NCBI RefSeq assembly: GCF_035987325.1
Contig: NZ_CP108488.1
Location: 6,262,001-6,326,000 of the forward strand
DNA from: Streptomyces sp. NBC_01244
GTDB lineage: Bacteria > Actinomycetota > Actinomycetes > Streptomycetales > Streptomycetaceae
Length of the DNA: 64,000 nt
Direction: 5' to 3'
In this document: piece by piece, positions 43,356-51,644 of the stretch
Numbering within the stretch: the first letter of the stretch is position 1
Layout of the letters: every line of letters starts with the position of its first letter
Translations under genes and position numbers: made by a program
Notes under the pieces: generated by a model
The model's database searches: none
What the model saw: only the letters and a program-made list of their open reading frames with translations
Told to the model about the DNA's origin: nothing

Positions 43356-44011
43356 CCCTTCGCGTCCAGGCCGGACGCGACGAGGCCGTTCGCCCACAGC
43401 TGGTTGACGCGCGAGCGCTCGGCGGAGTTCGGGGTGGCGTTCTGGCAGGAGGTGCCGGGGCCGCCGCCGGACATCAGCTCGCTGCACGGACCCGAGTAGT
43501 GGTCCGGCAGGCCGAGCACGTGACCCGTCTCGTGCGAGGTCACGCGGGTGGAGTTGTACTGCTGGTTCTGCCGGTAGTCCAGGAAGATGTAGCCCTGGCC
43601 GTGGCCGTTCGTGCTCGCGTACGAACCGCGCGAGTCGTTGCCCTCGTAGTACGCGAAGTTCCCGCCCGAGGACACCTCCTGCAGTTTGACGTTGACCACC
43701 GAGCTGTTCCAGATCTGCGTCGAGCGGGCTATCTGGGTGCGGAAGCTCGGCGCGTTGCGGGTGTTGTAGGTGACGGTCACGGCCGCCAGGCCCGGGGTCG
43801 CGGCGCGCTGCTGGGCCACCGAGCGCTGCACGGCCTCGAAGAAGGCGCGGTTGGCGGCCTGGTTCTCCTTCGACTGCTCGTACGCGGCGTACGTGCTCGG
43901 GCTGCCGACGCCGGCCGAGGCCGTGGCGGTCGTGCCCGGGACGACGGCGCCGAGGACGGCGGCGACGGCGAGCCCGACGGCGGACAGAGTGGTATTGCGG
44001 GAGTGACGCAT
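43352..44011 (-). CDS. snpA: snapalysin, secreted M7 zinc metalloprotease
   Basis: 219-residue precursor of the small neutral protease of Streptomyces. Signal peptide about residues 1-32 ([18 protein letters not shown]), short propeptide, mature domain. The zinc site is [14 protein letters not shown] (HExxHxxGxxD). Two cysteines near the end (GPCSEL, TSCQN) probably form the disulfide. It is divergent from a LysR gene, the known snpA/snpR arrangement in which the LysR protein activates the protease, with a strong palindrome between them. Confidence 0.95.
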   Translation of the reverse strand: MRHSRNTTLSAVGLAVAAVLGAVVPGTTATASAGVGSPSTYAAYEQSKENQAANRAFFEAVQRSVAQQRAATPGLAAVTVTYNTRNAPSFRTQIARSTQIWNSSVVNVKLQEVSSGGNFAYYEGNDSRGSYASTNGHGQGYIFLDYRQNQQYNSTRVTSHETGHVLGLPDHYSGPCSELMSGGGPGTSCQNATPNSAERSRVNQLWANGLVASGLDAKG

Positions 44012-44098
44012 GTGGGGGACTCCTGCTCATCCGGTGCGGTGGGGGGTCGTTCGGTACCGGAGTCTGGGGGAGCGGGAGTGGCCGGCGGATGATGTCAG

Positions 44099-44125
44099 CC
44101 CCCGATAACGCCGGCCTATCGGGGG
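44099..44125. promoter_or_regulatory. palindromic operator between snpA and the LysR gene
   Basis: CCCCCGATA (44099-44107) and TATCGGGGG (44117-44125) form 9-bp perfect arms around a 9-base spacer. This fits a LysR-type T-N11-A site for control of both divergent genes. Confidence 0.8.
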
Positions 44126-44217
44126 GATTTCGGAAGCCCGACTCCCAAGAGAATGGCGGGATTCGAGGGGATACCGGTTACTGGTGCGGTCGGCTCGCCC
44201 CGGCCTACTCTCGGGGC

Positions 44218-45162
44218 ATGGAGCTTGAGGTCAGGCACCTGCGCGCCCTGTGCGCCATCGCCGACGCCGGCAGCCTGCACAAGGCCGCCCGGCAGCTCGG
44301 CGTGAGCCAGCCCTCCCTGACGACCCAGCTGCGGCGCATCGAACGCGCCCTGGACGGGGAGCTGTTCCTGCGCGAGCGCACCGGATGCCGGCCGACTCCC
44401 TTCGGGCGCACCATACTCGGGCGGGCGCGGCCGCTCCTGGCCGAGATGGCGGCCCTCGTCGCGGAGGCGCGGGCGCTGTCCCGGGGGCCCCGGCTGCGGA
44501 TCGGTTCGACGGCCAGCCGCGCCCTGCCCGGCTGGCTGCGGCGGCTGCACCGGCGGCTGCCCGACACCGAGACCGACCTGATGGTCGACGTGTCCGCCAA
44601 CGCGCTGCTGCGGATGACGGCCGCGGGCCGGCTCGACGTGGCCTTCGTGCACGAGGTGGAGGGCAGCCCGCTGCGGGTGCCTCCCGGGCTGGAGTTACGG
44701 GTCCTGATGGAGCGCGAGCCGCAGTTCGTGTCCATGTCCCGGGACCATCCGGCGGCGGCCCGGTCCGTCGTGGAGCTGCGCGACCTCGCCGCCGACCGGT
44801 GGACCGTGGACCCGTCGGTGGACGGGGAGTGGGACGGCCTGCGCCGGGTCCTCGCCGGCGCAGGCCTCGACCCGCCCCTGCTGCACGCCGACTACCACAC
44901 GGCCGCCTCGCTGATCGCCTCCGGCGAGGCCGTCGCCCCCTGCCAGCCCACCTCCGGCATGCGCGAGGACATGGCGATCCGGCCGCTCTCGGGCGACCCG
45001 CTCGCCGTACGCCTCCTCCTCGCGACCCGACCCGGGGTGCACGCGCAGGTTTCCGAGGGGGTGTACGAGGACCTCCGCGCGGCCTACCGCGAAGCGGCGC
45101 TGGGGACTCCGCCCTACCGCGCCTGGCTGCGCCGCAACGCGAGCCCGCTGCTGGCGGCGTAG
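44218..45162 (+). CDS. snpR: LysR-family regulator of snapalysin (SnpR-type), contains a TTA codon
   Basis: 314-residue LysR-type regulator. Helix-turn-helix residues about 15-60 (GSLHKAARQLGVSQPSLTTQLRRIE cut to the helix pair), effector domain from about 90. It is divergent from snpA, as for the known activator of snapalysin genes. Codon 160 (44695-44697) is TTA, the rare leucine codon read only by bldA tRNA; I saw no other in-frame TTA in this window. Synthesis is therefore expected to depend on developmental stage. ATG 44218 is chosen. Confidence 0.9.
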   Translation: MELEVRHLRALCAIADAGSLHKAARQLGVSQPSLTTQLRRIERALDGELFLRERTGCRPTPFGRTILGRARPLLAEMAALVAEARALSRGPRLRIGSTASRALPGWLRRLHRRLPDTETDLMVDVSANALLRMTAAGRLDVAFVHEVEGSPLRVPPGLELRVLMEREPQFVSMSRDHPAAARSVVELRDLAADRWTVDPSVDGEWDGLRRVLAGAGLDPPLLHADYHTAASLIASGEAVAPCQPTSGMREDMAIRPLSGDPLAVRLLLATRPGVHAQVSEGVYEDLRAAYREAALGTPPYRAWLRRNASPLLAA

Positions 45163-45178
45163 GGGGGAAGGGCGGGCC

Positions 45179-46012
45179 CTAGGCGCGGCGGCGGGCCCGG
45201 TCGTAGGCCAGGGCGGCCGCGCCGTGGGTCACCAGGACGGTGCCCGCGGCCAGCCAGCCCGGGCTGCGGCGGCGGGCCGCCCACACCATCAGGGGGGCTC
45301 CGGCGGCCAGTTGGGCCGCACCCGCCAGGCGGGCCTTGGGGCCCCGGAGCCACGGGCCCAGGGGGCTGTCCTCGACCACCGCGAGCTCCGCCCGCACGGT
45401 GTCGCGCCAGCCCGCCCACTCCACCCGCTCCGCCGCCGGCGCGACCCGGGCCGCCTCCCGCAGCCGGTCGGCCGGTTCGCCCGGGTTCAGCCCCGCCGGG
45501 AGCGCCAGCCCCGCGCGGGCGAGCAGCGCGATGACGCCGAGCAGCCGGGACTCGCCGTCCGCCGCCTCGTCGGGGCGGGTGAGGCGCTCCAGTTCCTCCA
45601 GGTCCAGGACCGGGTCCAGCCCGAGCCGCGCCGCCAGCCTCCGCATGGCGTCCGCGTCCGCGGCGTATGGGGCGTCCGGATCGCCGTGCGGGCGGCCCGC
45701 CGCGTCCCACTCGTAGGCCGCGGACCGGCGGAATCCGCTGGACAGGACGAAGCCGGTCCGGCCCTCTTCCCACCACAGGCTCAGCACCGGCCAGTTGGAG
45801 CTCAGCGCGACCGCCGCACCCCAGCCCGCCAGGACCTCGGCCACGGATTCCGCGCCGCCGAGCCAGGGCTTGGCCTCGGGCACCAGCACGCTCCACTCGC
45901 CGGCGGGGGCCAGCAGCAGGCGCTCGCGCAGGATGTGCGCGGCGGGTCGGGCGGCGAGGGGATCGGCGCGGCAGAGCAGGAGTCCGCCCGCCGTGGTCTG
46001 GGAGATCGACAT
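45179..46012 (-). CDS. conserved hypothetical protein
   Basis: Predicted 277-residue protein starting MSISQTTAGGLLLCRAD. No domain was recognised. The N-terminal 110 residues look globular (WSVLVPEAKPWLGG, WPVLSLWWEEGRTGFVL); the C-terminal 60 residues are Ala/Arg-rich with a hydrophobic stretch (GWLAAGTVLVTHGAAALAY). An alternative GTG start lies at 46018. No clear ribosome site is present. It converges on the LysR gene with 16 bases between stops. Confidence 0.65.
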   Translation of the reverse strand: MSISQTTAGGLLLCRADPLAARPAAHILRERLLLAPAGEWSVLVPEAKPWLGGAESVAEVLAGWGAAVALSSNWPVLSLWWEEGRTGFVLSSGFRRSAAYEWDAAGRPHGDPDAPYAADADAMRRLAARLGLDPVLDLEELERLTRPDEAADGESRLLGVIALLARAGLALPAGLNPGEPADRLREAARVAPAAERVEWAGWRDTVRAELAVVEDSPLGPWLRGPKARLAGAAQLAAGAPLMVWAARRRSPGWLAAGTVLVTHGAAALAYDRARRRA

Positions 46013-46086
46013 GCCCACACGCTAAGCCAAACCGGCACAAAGTGATGATTTTGGATCATCCTGACGCGCTTGACTTCCCGCAACCG

Positions 46087-46125
46087 CGATATATCGTGTT
46101 AGCCAGAAGACGCGATATGTTGCGT
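46087..46125. promoter_or_regulatory. probable PadR operators upstream of the DUF4097-PadR operon
   Basis: CGATATATCG (46087-46096) is a perfect palindrome, and ACGCGATATGTTGCGT (46110-46125) is an imperfect one. Both contain CGATAT. They lie 28-65 bases before the first gene of a unit ending in a PadR regulator, suggesting autoregulation. Confidence 0.6.
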
Positions 46126-46152
46126 GCACGTACGCCGAGGAGGATCAGCACC

Positions 46153-47115
46153 ATGGCAGAGGCAGCGCAGAAGATGTGGTCGGTCGCCGAACCGCAGAAG
46201 CTCGCCTTCGAGGAGCCGGTGACCGAGGTCCGCGTCCGGATGGCCGGCGGCACGGTCAACGTGGTCGCCGCCGAGGAGGGTCCGGCCCGCCTGGAGGTCT
46301 CCGAGGTGGACGGGCCGCCCCTGCACGTCGTGCAGGAGGGCGGGACCCTCACGGTCTCCTACGAAGACCTCCCCTGGAACGGCTCCCAGGGACTCAAGCA
46401 GTGGTTCGAGAGCAAGCCCTGGAAGGCCTGGTCCGCTTCCGACTCCGGCCGCAAGGCCTGGGAGCGCAGCGCGACCGTGACCCTCACGGTCCCGGCCGCC
46501 ACCCGGGTGCAGCTGGCCACCGTCAGCGCCACCGTCTTCGTCTCCGGCATCGACGGCGGCACCGACATCCACGGGGTCTCCGGCGACACCACGCTCGTCG
46601 GCCTGTCCGGCCGGGTCAAGGCGCACACCGTCTCCGGCGGGGTCGAGGCCCAGTCCGTGACCGGCGAGCTCGGATTCCACTCCGTGTCCGGCGGCCTGAC
46701 GGTCGTCGACGGCGCCGCGGGCAACGTACGGGCCGACTCGGTCAGCGGCGACATGCTGATCGACCTCGCCCTCGACGACCGGCCCGCGCCCCGGCCGGTC
46801 GACATCTCCCTCAACTCCGTTTCCGGGCAGGTCGCCATCCGCCTCCCGCACCCGGCCGACGCCCGGGTCGAGGCCAACACCGCCACCGGCGGCGTCTCCA
46901 ACGCCTTCGAAGACCTGCGGGTCTCCGGCCAGATGGGCGCCAAGCGGATCACCGGCACTCTGGGCGCCGGCACCGGCACCCTGCGCGCCACCACCGTTTC
47001 CGGCTCCATCGCGCTGCTGCGCCGCCCGGCCGAGACCTCCCCGGAAGAACCGACCGGGCCGGCCACTCCGGCCGCCCCGCTCGCGCTCGACAAGCTCGAC
47101 AAGAAGGTGCTCTGA
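46153..47115 (+). CDS. DUF4097-family beta-strand repeat protein
   Basis: 320-residue protein forming a repeated beta-helix-like fold (DUF4097/DUF4098). Short repeats such as DIHGVSGDTTLVGLSG, AHTVSGGVEAQSVTG and FHSVSGGLTVVDG recur with a VSG core from about residue 135 to 290. There is no signal peptide. ATG 46153 is preceded by GAGGAGG. It is coupled to the padR gene, with one base between stop and start. The family often pairs with PadR or two-component regulators; its function is unknown, possibly envelope stress. Confidence 0.85.
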   Translation: MAEAAQKMWSVAEPQKLAFEEPVTEVRVRMAGGTVNVVAAEEGPARLEVSEVDGPPLHVVQEGGTLTVSYEDLPWNGSQGLKQWFESKPWKAWSASDSGRKAWERSATVTLTVPAATRVQLATVSATVFVSGIDGGTDIHGVSGDTTLVGLSGRVKAHTVSGGVEAQSVTGELGFHSVSGGLTVVDGAAGNVRADSVSGDMLIDLALDDRPAPRPVDISLNSVSGQVAIRLPHPADARVEANTATGGVSNAFEDLRVSGQMGAKRITGTLGAGTGTLRATTVSGSIALLRRPAETSPEEPTGPATPAAPLALDKLDKKVL

Positions 47116-47116
47116 C

Positions 47117-48046
47117 ATGCCGCCCGTCTTCGCCCACGGCCGCCTCCGCCTCTACCTCCTCAAGCTGCTCGACGAGGCCCCGCGCCACGGGTACGAGGTG
47201 ATCCGGCTGCTGGAGGAGCGTTTCCAGGGGCTGTACGCACCCTCCGCGGGCACGGTGTACCCGCGCCTGGCCAAGCTGGAGACCGAGGGCCTGGTCACGC
47301 ACGCGACCGAAGGCGGGCGCAAGGTGTACTCGATCACCGACGCGGGCCGCGCCGAACTGGCCGACCGCGGCGGCGAACTGGCCGACCTGGAACTGGAGAT
47401 CCGCGACTCGGTCTCCGAACTGGCCGCCGAGATCCGCGCCGACGTGAGCGGCGCGGCGGGCGACCTGCGGCGCGAACTGCGGGCCGCGGCCAGCGCGTCG
47501 GCCACGCAGGTGGAGGACGAGTCCTGGAAGGCGGCCAAGGAGGAGCTCCGCAAGGCCAAGGCCGAGTGGAAGGAACAGGCGCGCCGGGCGAAGGATGAGA
47601 GCCGCCGGGCCCGCGAGGAGGCTCAGCAGGCGCGCCGGCAGGCCAAGGAGGCGCAGGAGCGGGCCCGTGAGGAGGTCCAGCGCATCGCCGGTCAACTGCA
47701 GGAGCAGTTCGCGAAGTCGGGCGGAGTCCTGGGCAGTCTGGCGGGAGCCTGGCTCGGAGGATCCGGCTCGACGACGGCCCCCACCGCGGCCGGCGCCCCC
47801 ACCGCAGCCGGCGCCCCCTCGACGCCCAGCGCTCCGGCGTCCGCCCCCGACACGGACTGGGCGCGGGACGTACCGGCGACGGGAGACCCGGCCCGCGACC
47901 TGGACCGGCTGCTGGACCGCTTCCGCGACGACATCCGCGACGCGGCCCGCGACCGGGGGATCAGCGACGACCAGCTGGCGCAGGCCCGTACGCACCTGGC
48001 GGAGGCGGCCGCCCGCATCGCCTCGGCCCTCGGCCCGCAGGGCTGA
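47117..48046 (+). CDS. PadR-family regulator with long coiled-coil extension
   Basis: 309-residue protein. The winged helix occupies residues 1-80 (LLDEAPRHGYEVIRLLEERF, PSAGTVYPRLAKLETEGLV, GRKVYSITDAGRAEL), typical of PadR. The remaining 230 residues are unusual: a charged Ala/Glu/Lys/Arg coiled coil (about 90-205), a Thr/Ala/Pro linker and a final helical domain (DRLLDRFRDDIRDAARD). Classical PadR proteins end near 110-180 residues. It lies one base after the DUF4097 gene. The effector is unknown. Confidence 0.88.
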   Translation: MPPVFAHGRLRLYLLKLLDEAPRHGYEVIRLLEERFQGLYAPSAGTVYPRLAKLETEGLVTHATEGGRKVYSITDAGRAELADRGGELADLELEIRDSVSELAAEIRADVSGAAGDLRRELRAAASASATQVEDESWKAAKEELRKAKAEWKEQARRAKDESRRAREEAQQARRQAKEAQERAREEVQRIAGQLQEQFAKSGGVLGSLAGAWLGGSGSTTAPTAAGAPTAAGAPSTPSAPASAPDTDWARDVPATGDPARDLDRLLDRFRDDIRDAARDRGISDDQLAQARTHLAEAAARIASALGPQG

Positions 48047-48057
48047 GGCGGCTCGGC

Positions 48058-48246
48058 TCAGCCCGCAGTGCCCACGATCCAGCCGGTGTCACCGGCACCG
48101 GTGGCGGCGAGGCGGGCGCCGTGGCCGCCCTGGCGGGCGGCCGGGGCGCCGGACTCCTGGGCCGCGGCGAAGGCCGGGGGCGTGAGGAGGGCGGCCGGAG
48201 CCAGAGCGGCCACGGTGATCGATGCGGCGATCCGGGACGACTTCAC
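48058..48246 (-). CDS. small secreted peptide with LAATG motif, hypothetical
   Basis: Predicted 62-residue precursor. A signal peptide (VKSSRIAASITVAALAPAALL, cleavage after AFA) is followed by about 35 mature residues ending RLAATGAGDTGWIVGTAG. LAATG resembles the LAxTG signal of Streptomyces class E sortases, but the membrane segment and basic tail that should follow are missing. GTG 48246 has AGGGGG eight bases before it. It may be a truncated sortase substrate or a free secreted peptide. Confidence 0.55.
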   Translation of the reverse strand: MKSSRIAASITVAALAPAALLTPPAFAAAQESGAPAARQGGHGARLAATGAGDTGWIVGTAG

Positions 48247-48348
48247 AGATAAAACCCCCTGGGAAACGTTCTTTTGCAGCACGAGACGTGTGGGCCGCAC
48301 GGATGGTTGTACGGCGCATCGAAGAACGCGGGGGAGGGGGTGCCGTGC

Positions 48349-48861
48349 TCAATCCGTCAGGGCCGCCTCGGCTCCCGCATAGGTGACCCCGTGGTCCGCA
48401 AGGACCTCGGCGGGTGTGCCGGGGCGGGACAGGAGGGAGAGGAGCAGGTGGAGGGTGGAGATGTGGCGGTCCTTGCGGCCCAGGGCGATGCGCAGGGACT
48501 GCTCCAGGACCTTCTTGGCGCCCGGGCTGAAGCGGGTACGGCCGGAGCGGCCCTTGGGGGCCGGGTCCGACAGGGCGCCCTCGCCGTGGGTCTCCTCGAT
48601 GCGGGAGACGATCTCCGTGAGGTCGATGCCGAGGCCCGCGAGGGCTTCCTCGTCGGCCTTGGACATCCCGCCCCTGCGGCGGGCCGCCGCCAGGTCGGCG
48701 CAGACCGCGGCCCGGTCGATGCCCAGGGGGTCGAGCGCGCCCAGTGAAAGCAGCGAGAGGAGCAGGTGCTCCTCGCCGACCCGCTGCGCCCCGGTCCGCT
48801 CGGCCTCGGTGACCGCGCCCGTCACGGTGGAGCGGGCGTCCCGGGTGAATCGTTCGAACAT
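48349..48861 (-). CDS. Clp N-terminal-domain protein without ATPase module
   Basis: 170-residue protein consisting of the double Clp-N (ClpA/ClpC R domain) repeat: MFERFTRDARSTVTGAVTEA with GEEHLLLSLL, then RFSPGAKKVLEQSLRIALG with HLLLSLLSRP. No AAA+ domain follows. Such proteins may act as adaptors or decoys for Clp unfoldases. Its ATG at 48861 overlaps the stop of the upstream HTH gene by one base, so they are coupled. Confidence 0.87.
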   Translation of the reverse strand: MFERFTRDARSTVTGAVTEAERTGAQRVGEEHLLLSLLSLGALDPLGIDRAAVCADLAAARRRGGMSKADEEALAGLGIDLTEIVSRIEETHGEGALSDPAPKGRSGRTRFSPGAKKVLEQSLRIALGRKDRHISTLHLLLSLLSRPGTPAEVLADHGVTYAGAEAALTD

Positions 48862-49070
48862 CAGAGCCTCCCGTGCTTCTTGTGTACGGCCTGCCGGCTG
48901 ACGCCCAGCTCGGCCGCGATCTCCTGCCAGGACCAGCCCTGCGCGCGGGCCCCGCGTACTTGTACGGCCTCCAGCTGCTCCAGCAGCCGTCGGAGGGCGG
49001 CCACGGCACGCAGGCCCACGCGCGGGTCACGGTCGCCGGCGCGCTCGGCCAGATCGGTAGCTTCCGTCAT
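48861..49070 (-). CDS. small helix-turn-helix regulator
   Basis: 69-residue DNA-binding protein. A helical N-terminus (VGLRAVAALRRLLEQLEAVQV) precedes a single helix-turn-helix (WSWQEIAAELGVSRQAVHKKHG). ATG 49070 (MTEATDLAERAG) is chosen. It is cotranscribed with the Clp-N gene and preceded by two matching palindromes (49074-49119), so it is probably autoregulated. The type is common upstream of Clp-N genes in Streptomyces. Confidence 0.85.
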   Translation of the reverse strand: MTEATDLAERAGDRDPRVGLRAVAALRRLLEQLEAVQVRGARAQGWSWQEIAAELGVSRQAVHKKHGRL

Positions 49071-49073
49071 GGA

Positions 49074-49119
49074 TGTCAATGTAGGTTGACGCACGGGAGG
49101 GTGTCAACCCACATTGACA
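49074..49119. promoter_or_regulatory. two TGTCAA-N6-TTGACA operators upstream of the HTH/Clp-N unit
   Basis: TGTCAATGTAGGTTGACG (49074-49091) and TGTCAACCCACATTGACA (49102-49119) are two dyad-symmetric sites, 28 bases apart centre to centre. Together they also form one large inverted repeat (49076-49090 with 49103-49117). Confidence 0.82.
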
Positions 49120-49140
49120 TCAGGTGGTGGGCCCCGGTGG

Positions 49141-50103
49141 CTAGACGGTGAGGACGATCTTGCCGAAGAGGTCGCCCGACTCCAGCTTCGCGAAGCCCTC
49201 GCGGGCCCGGTCCAGCGGCAGCGTCTCGTCGATCACGGGACGGACCCCGGTCGCCGCGCAGAAGGACAGCAGGTCCTCCAGCTCGTCCTTCGATCCCATC
49301 GTCGAGCCGACCACCTTGAGCTCCAGGAAGAAGATCCGGGTCAGCTCGGCGTGCGCCGGACGGTCCCCGCTGGTGGCGCCCGAGATGACCAGGGTGCCGC
49401 CGGGGCGCAGGGACTTGACCGAGTGCGACCAGGTGGCGGCGCCGACCGTCTCGATGACGGCGTCGACCCGCTGGGGGAGCCGCGCCCCGGGCCCGTACGC
49501 CTCCACGGCGCCCAGTTCGACGGCGCGCTTGCGCTTGGCCTCGTCCCGGCTGGTCGCGAAGACCCGCAGGCCGGCGGCCTTGCCGAGGACGATGGCGGCG
49601 GTGGCGACCCCGCCGCCCGCGCCCTGGACCAGGACGGAGTCACCGGGGCGGACACCGGCGTTGGTGAAGAGCATCCGGTACGCGGTGAGCCAGGCGGTGG
49701 GCAGGCAGGCGGCCTGCTCGAAGGAGAGCTCGGCGGGCTTGCGCAGGACGTTCCACGCGGGGACGGTGACCTGCTCGGCGAAGGTGCCCTGGTAGCGCTC
49801 GGTCAGGATCGAGCGGGGCTCGTCGGGGCCGACCCCGTGGCCGGTCTGGCCGATGACGGAGTGCAGGACGACCTCGTTGCCGTCCTGGTCGATCCCGGCG
49901 GCGTCACAGCCGAGGATCATGGGGAGCTTCTCCTCCCCGAGGCCGACCCCGCGCAGCGACCACAGGTCGTGGTGGTTGAGGGAGGCGGCCTTGACGTTCA
50001 CGGTCACCCAGCCGGGGCGGGCCTGCGGGGCTGGGCGTTCGCCCAGCATGAGGCCGTTCAGGGGCTGGTCACGGTCGATTCGGGCGGCGTAGGCAGCGAA
50101 CAT
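49141..50103 (-). CDS. zinc-binding-type medium-chain alcohol dehydrogenase / quinone oxidoreductase
   Basis: 320-residue MDR-superfamily oxidoreductase. The GroES-like N-terminus has VKAASLNHHDLWSLRG and LGCDAAG; the Rossmann NADP-binding motif is VLVQGAGGGVATAAIVLGKAAG. The structural-zinc cysteine cluster is absent, as in quinone-oxidoreductase-like members. The substrate is unknown. ATG 50103 is chosen. It lies 70 bases downstream of the operators of the HTH gene. Confidence 0.9.
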   Translation of the reverse strand: MFAAYAARIDRDQPLNGLMLGERPAPQARPGWVTVNVKAASLNHHDLWSLRGVGLGEEKLPMILGCDAAGIDQDGNEVVLHSVIGQTGHGVGPDEPRSILTERYQGTFAEQVTVPAWNVLRKPAELSFEQAACLPTAWLTAYRMLFTNAGVRPGDSVLVQGAGGGVATAAIVLGKAAGLRVFATSRDEAKRKRAVELGAVEAYGPGARLPQRVDAVIETVGAATWSHSVKSLRPGGTLVISGATSGDRPAHAELTRIFFLELKVVGSTMGSKDELEDLLSFCAATGVRPVIDETLPLDRAREGFAKLESGDLFGKIVLTV

Positions 50104-50382
50104 GGCCGCGAGGCTACCGGTCGGTAGCCCGGGGATCCAGGGGCCGCCCCGTCCGCTTCCGGTGATCGGCGGGCCCGGCGGCCGGCCGTCTGGATGTCCC
50201 GCCCCGGCCCGTGGCGGAGCCGGGCCCTGCGGGGCTGTCCCCGACCCGCCCTTCCGCCATCCCCCGGACTCCGTCCGGGGGGACCCCCAGCTGGGCTCCG
50301 CCCAGACCCGCGCCTCGAACGCCGGCGGGGCTGGATGTGGCCGGCCTCGGACCGGATGCGAACGCCGGCGGCCCGGGAACGG
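50104..50382. repeat. intergenic region with Streptomyces REP-like repeat, copy 1
   Basis: No gene is seen. The stretch 50230-50336 (CGACCCGCCCTTCCGCC, then CTGGGC-TCC-GCCCAG at 50291-50305, then CGCCTCGAACGCCGGCGGGG ending in CTGGAT) recurs in related form at 59145-59210. This is an intergenic repeat family common in Streptomyces genomes. Only one arm of the long palindrome is present here. Confidence 0.7.
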
Positions 50383-50421
50383 AAGTGGGGCCCGGCCGAA
50401 TGGTTCGGCCGGGCCCCACTT
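50383..50421 (-). terminator. terminator of the malic enzyme gene
   Basis: AAGTGGGGCCCGGCCGAA (50383-50400) pairs perfectly with TTCGGCCGGGCCCCACTT (50404-50421), an 18-bp stem with a 3-base loop, 20 bases past the stop codon. Confidence 0.9.
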
Positions 50422-50441
50422 CGTATGGCTCAGTGCAGCCG

Positions 50442-51644
50442 TCAGGCCAGGCGGGCCACGCCGTCGGCCTTCGCCGCCGCGGCGACCGCGGCCGTGACGG
50501 CCTCGGCGACGCGGGTGTCGAACGGCGAGGGGATCACGTAGTCGGCGGCGAGCTCGTCACCCACGACGCCGGCGATGGCGTCGGCGGCGGCGATCTTCAT
50601 GCCCTCGGTGATCCGGGTCGCGCGGACCTTCAGGGCGCCCGCGAAGATGCCGGGGAACGCCAGCACGTTGTTGATCTGGTTCGGGAAGTCCGAGCGGCCC
50701 GTGGCCACGACCGCCGCGTACTTGTGCGCGACGTCGGGGTGGACCTCCGGGTTCGGGTTGGCCATGGCGAAGACGAAGCAGTCCTTCGCCATCGTCGCCA
50801 CCGCGGCCTCGGGGACCGTACCGCCGGAGACGCCGATGAAGACGTCCGCGCCCGCGAGGGCGCTCTCCAGGGAACCGGTCTGGCCGGTCTTGTTCGTCAG
50901 GCCCGCGATCTCCGCCTTGACGTCCGTCAGGTCGGAGCGGTCGGAGGAGACGACGCCCTTGCGGTCGGTGACGCAGACGTCGCCGATGCCCGCGTCCACG
51001 AGGATCTTGGCGATCGCGATGCCCGCGGCACCGGCGCCCGAGATCACGGCGCGCAGGTCGGCGAGGGTCCGACCGGTGAGCTTCGCGGCGTTGCGCATGG
51101 CGGCCAGCGTCACGATGGCCGTGCCGTGCTGGTCGTCGTGGAAGATCGGGATGTCCAGCGCCTCCTGGAGGCGGCGCTCGATCTCGAAGCAGCGGGGCGC
51201 CGAGATGTCCTCCAGGTTCACCCCGCCGAAGGACGGCGCGAGGCGGATCACGGTCTCGATGATCTCGTCCGTGTCCTTGGTGGCGAGCGCGATCGGAACC
51301 GCGTCGACGCCACCGAACTGCTTGAAGAGAATGGCCTTGCCCTCCATCACGGGGAGGGAGGCCTCGGGCCCGATGTCACCGAGTCCGAGCACGGCCGTAC
51401 CGTCGGTGACGACGGCGACCACGTTGGACTTCCAGGTGTACTCGTTCACGAGCTCGGGCTGCTCGGCAATGGCGCTGCAGACCTTCGCAACGCCGGGCGT
51501 GTACGCCAGGGACAGGTCGTCCTTGTTGTGGACCGGCACGGTGGCCACGATGGCCATCTTGCCGCCCCGGTGCAGCGCGAACACCGCATCCGGGTTGTTG
51601 TCCGTCACGCTGTCGCTGCGAGGATTGACGATCTCCGCTGCCAC
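50442..51644 (-). CDS. malic enzyme (probably NADP-dependent)
   Basis: 400-residue enzyme that decarboxylates malate to pyruvate. SLAYTPGVAKVC has the catalytic Tyr, FHDDQHGTAIV the metal-binding Asp pair, AVISGAGAAGIAIAKIL the Rossmann cofactor loop, and NPNPEVHPD plus PNQINNVLAFPG the conserved C-terminal signatures. By synteny it corresponds to the NADP-dependent malic enzyme of S. coelicolor, linked to storage-lipid supply; cofactor specificity was not read from sequence. GTG 51644 has AAGGGG eight bases upstream, and this site lies in a predicted hairpin. Confidence 0.93.
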   Translation of the reverse strand: MAAEIVNPRSDSVTDNNPDAVFALHRGGKMAIVATVPVHNKDDLSLAYTPGVAKVCSAIAEQPELVNEYTWKSNVVAVVTDGTAVLGLGDIGPEASLPVMEGKAILFKQFGGVDAVPIALATKDTDEIIETVIRLAPSFGGVNLEDISAPRCFEIERRLQEALDIPIFHDDQHGTAIVTLAAMRNAAKLTGRTLADLRAVISGAGAAGIAIAKILVDAGIGDVCVTDRKGVVSSDRSDLTDVKAEIAGLTNKTGQTGSLESALAGADVFIGVSGGTVPEAAVATMAKDCFVFAMANPNPEVHPDVAHKYAAVVATGRSDFPNQINNVLAFPGIFAGALKVRATRITEGMKIAAADAIAGVVGDELAADYVIPSPFDTRVAEAVTAAVAAAAKADGVARLA

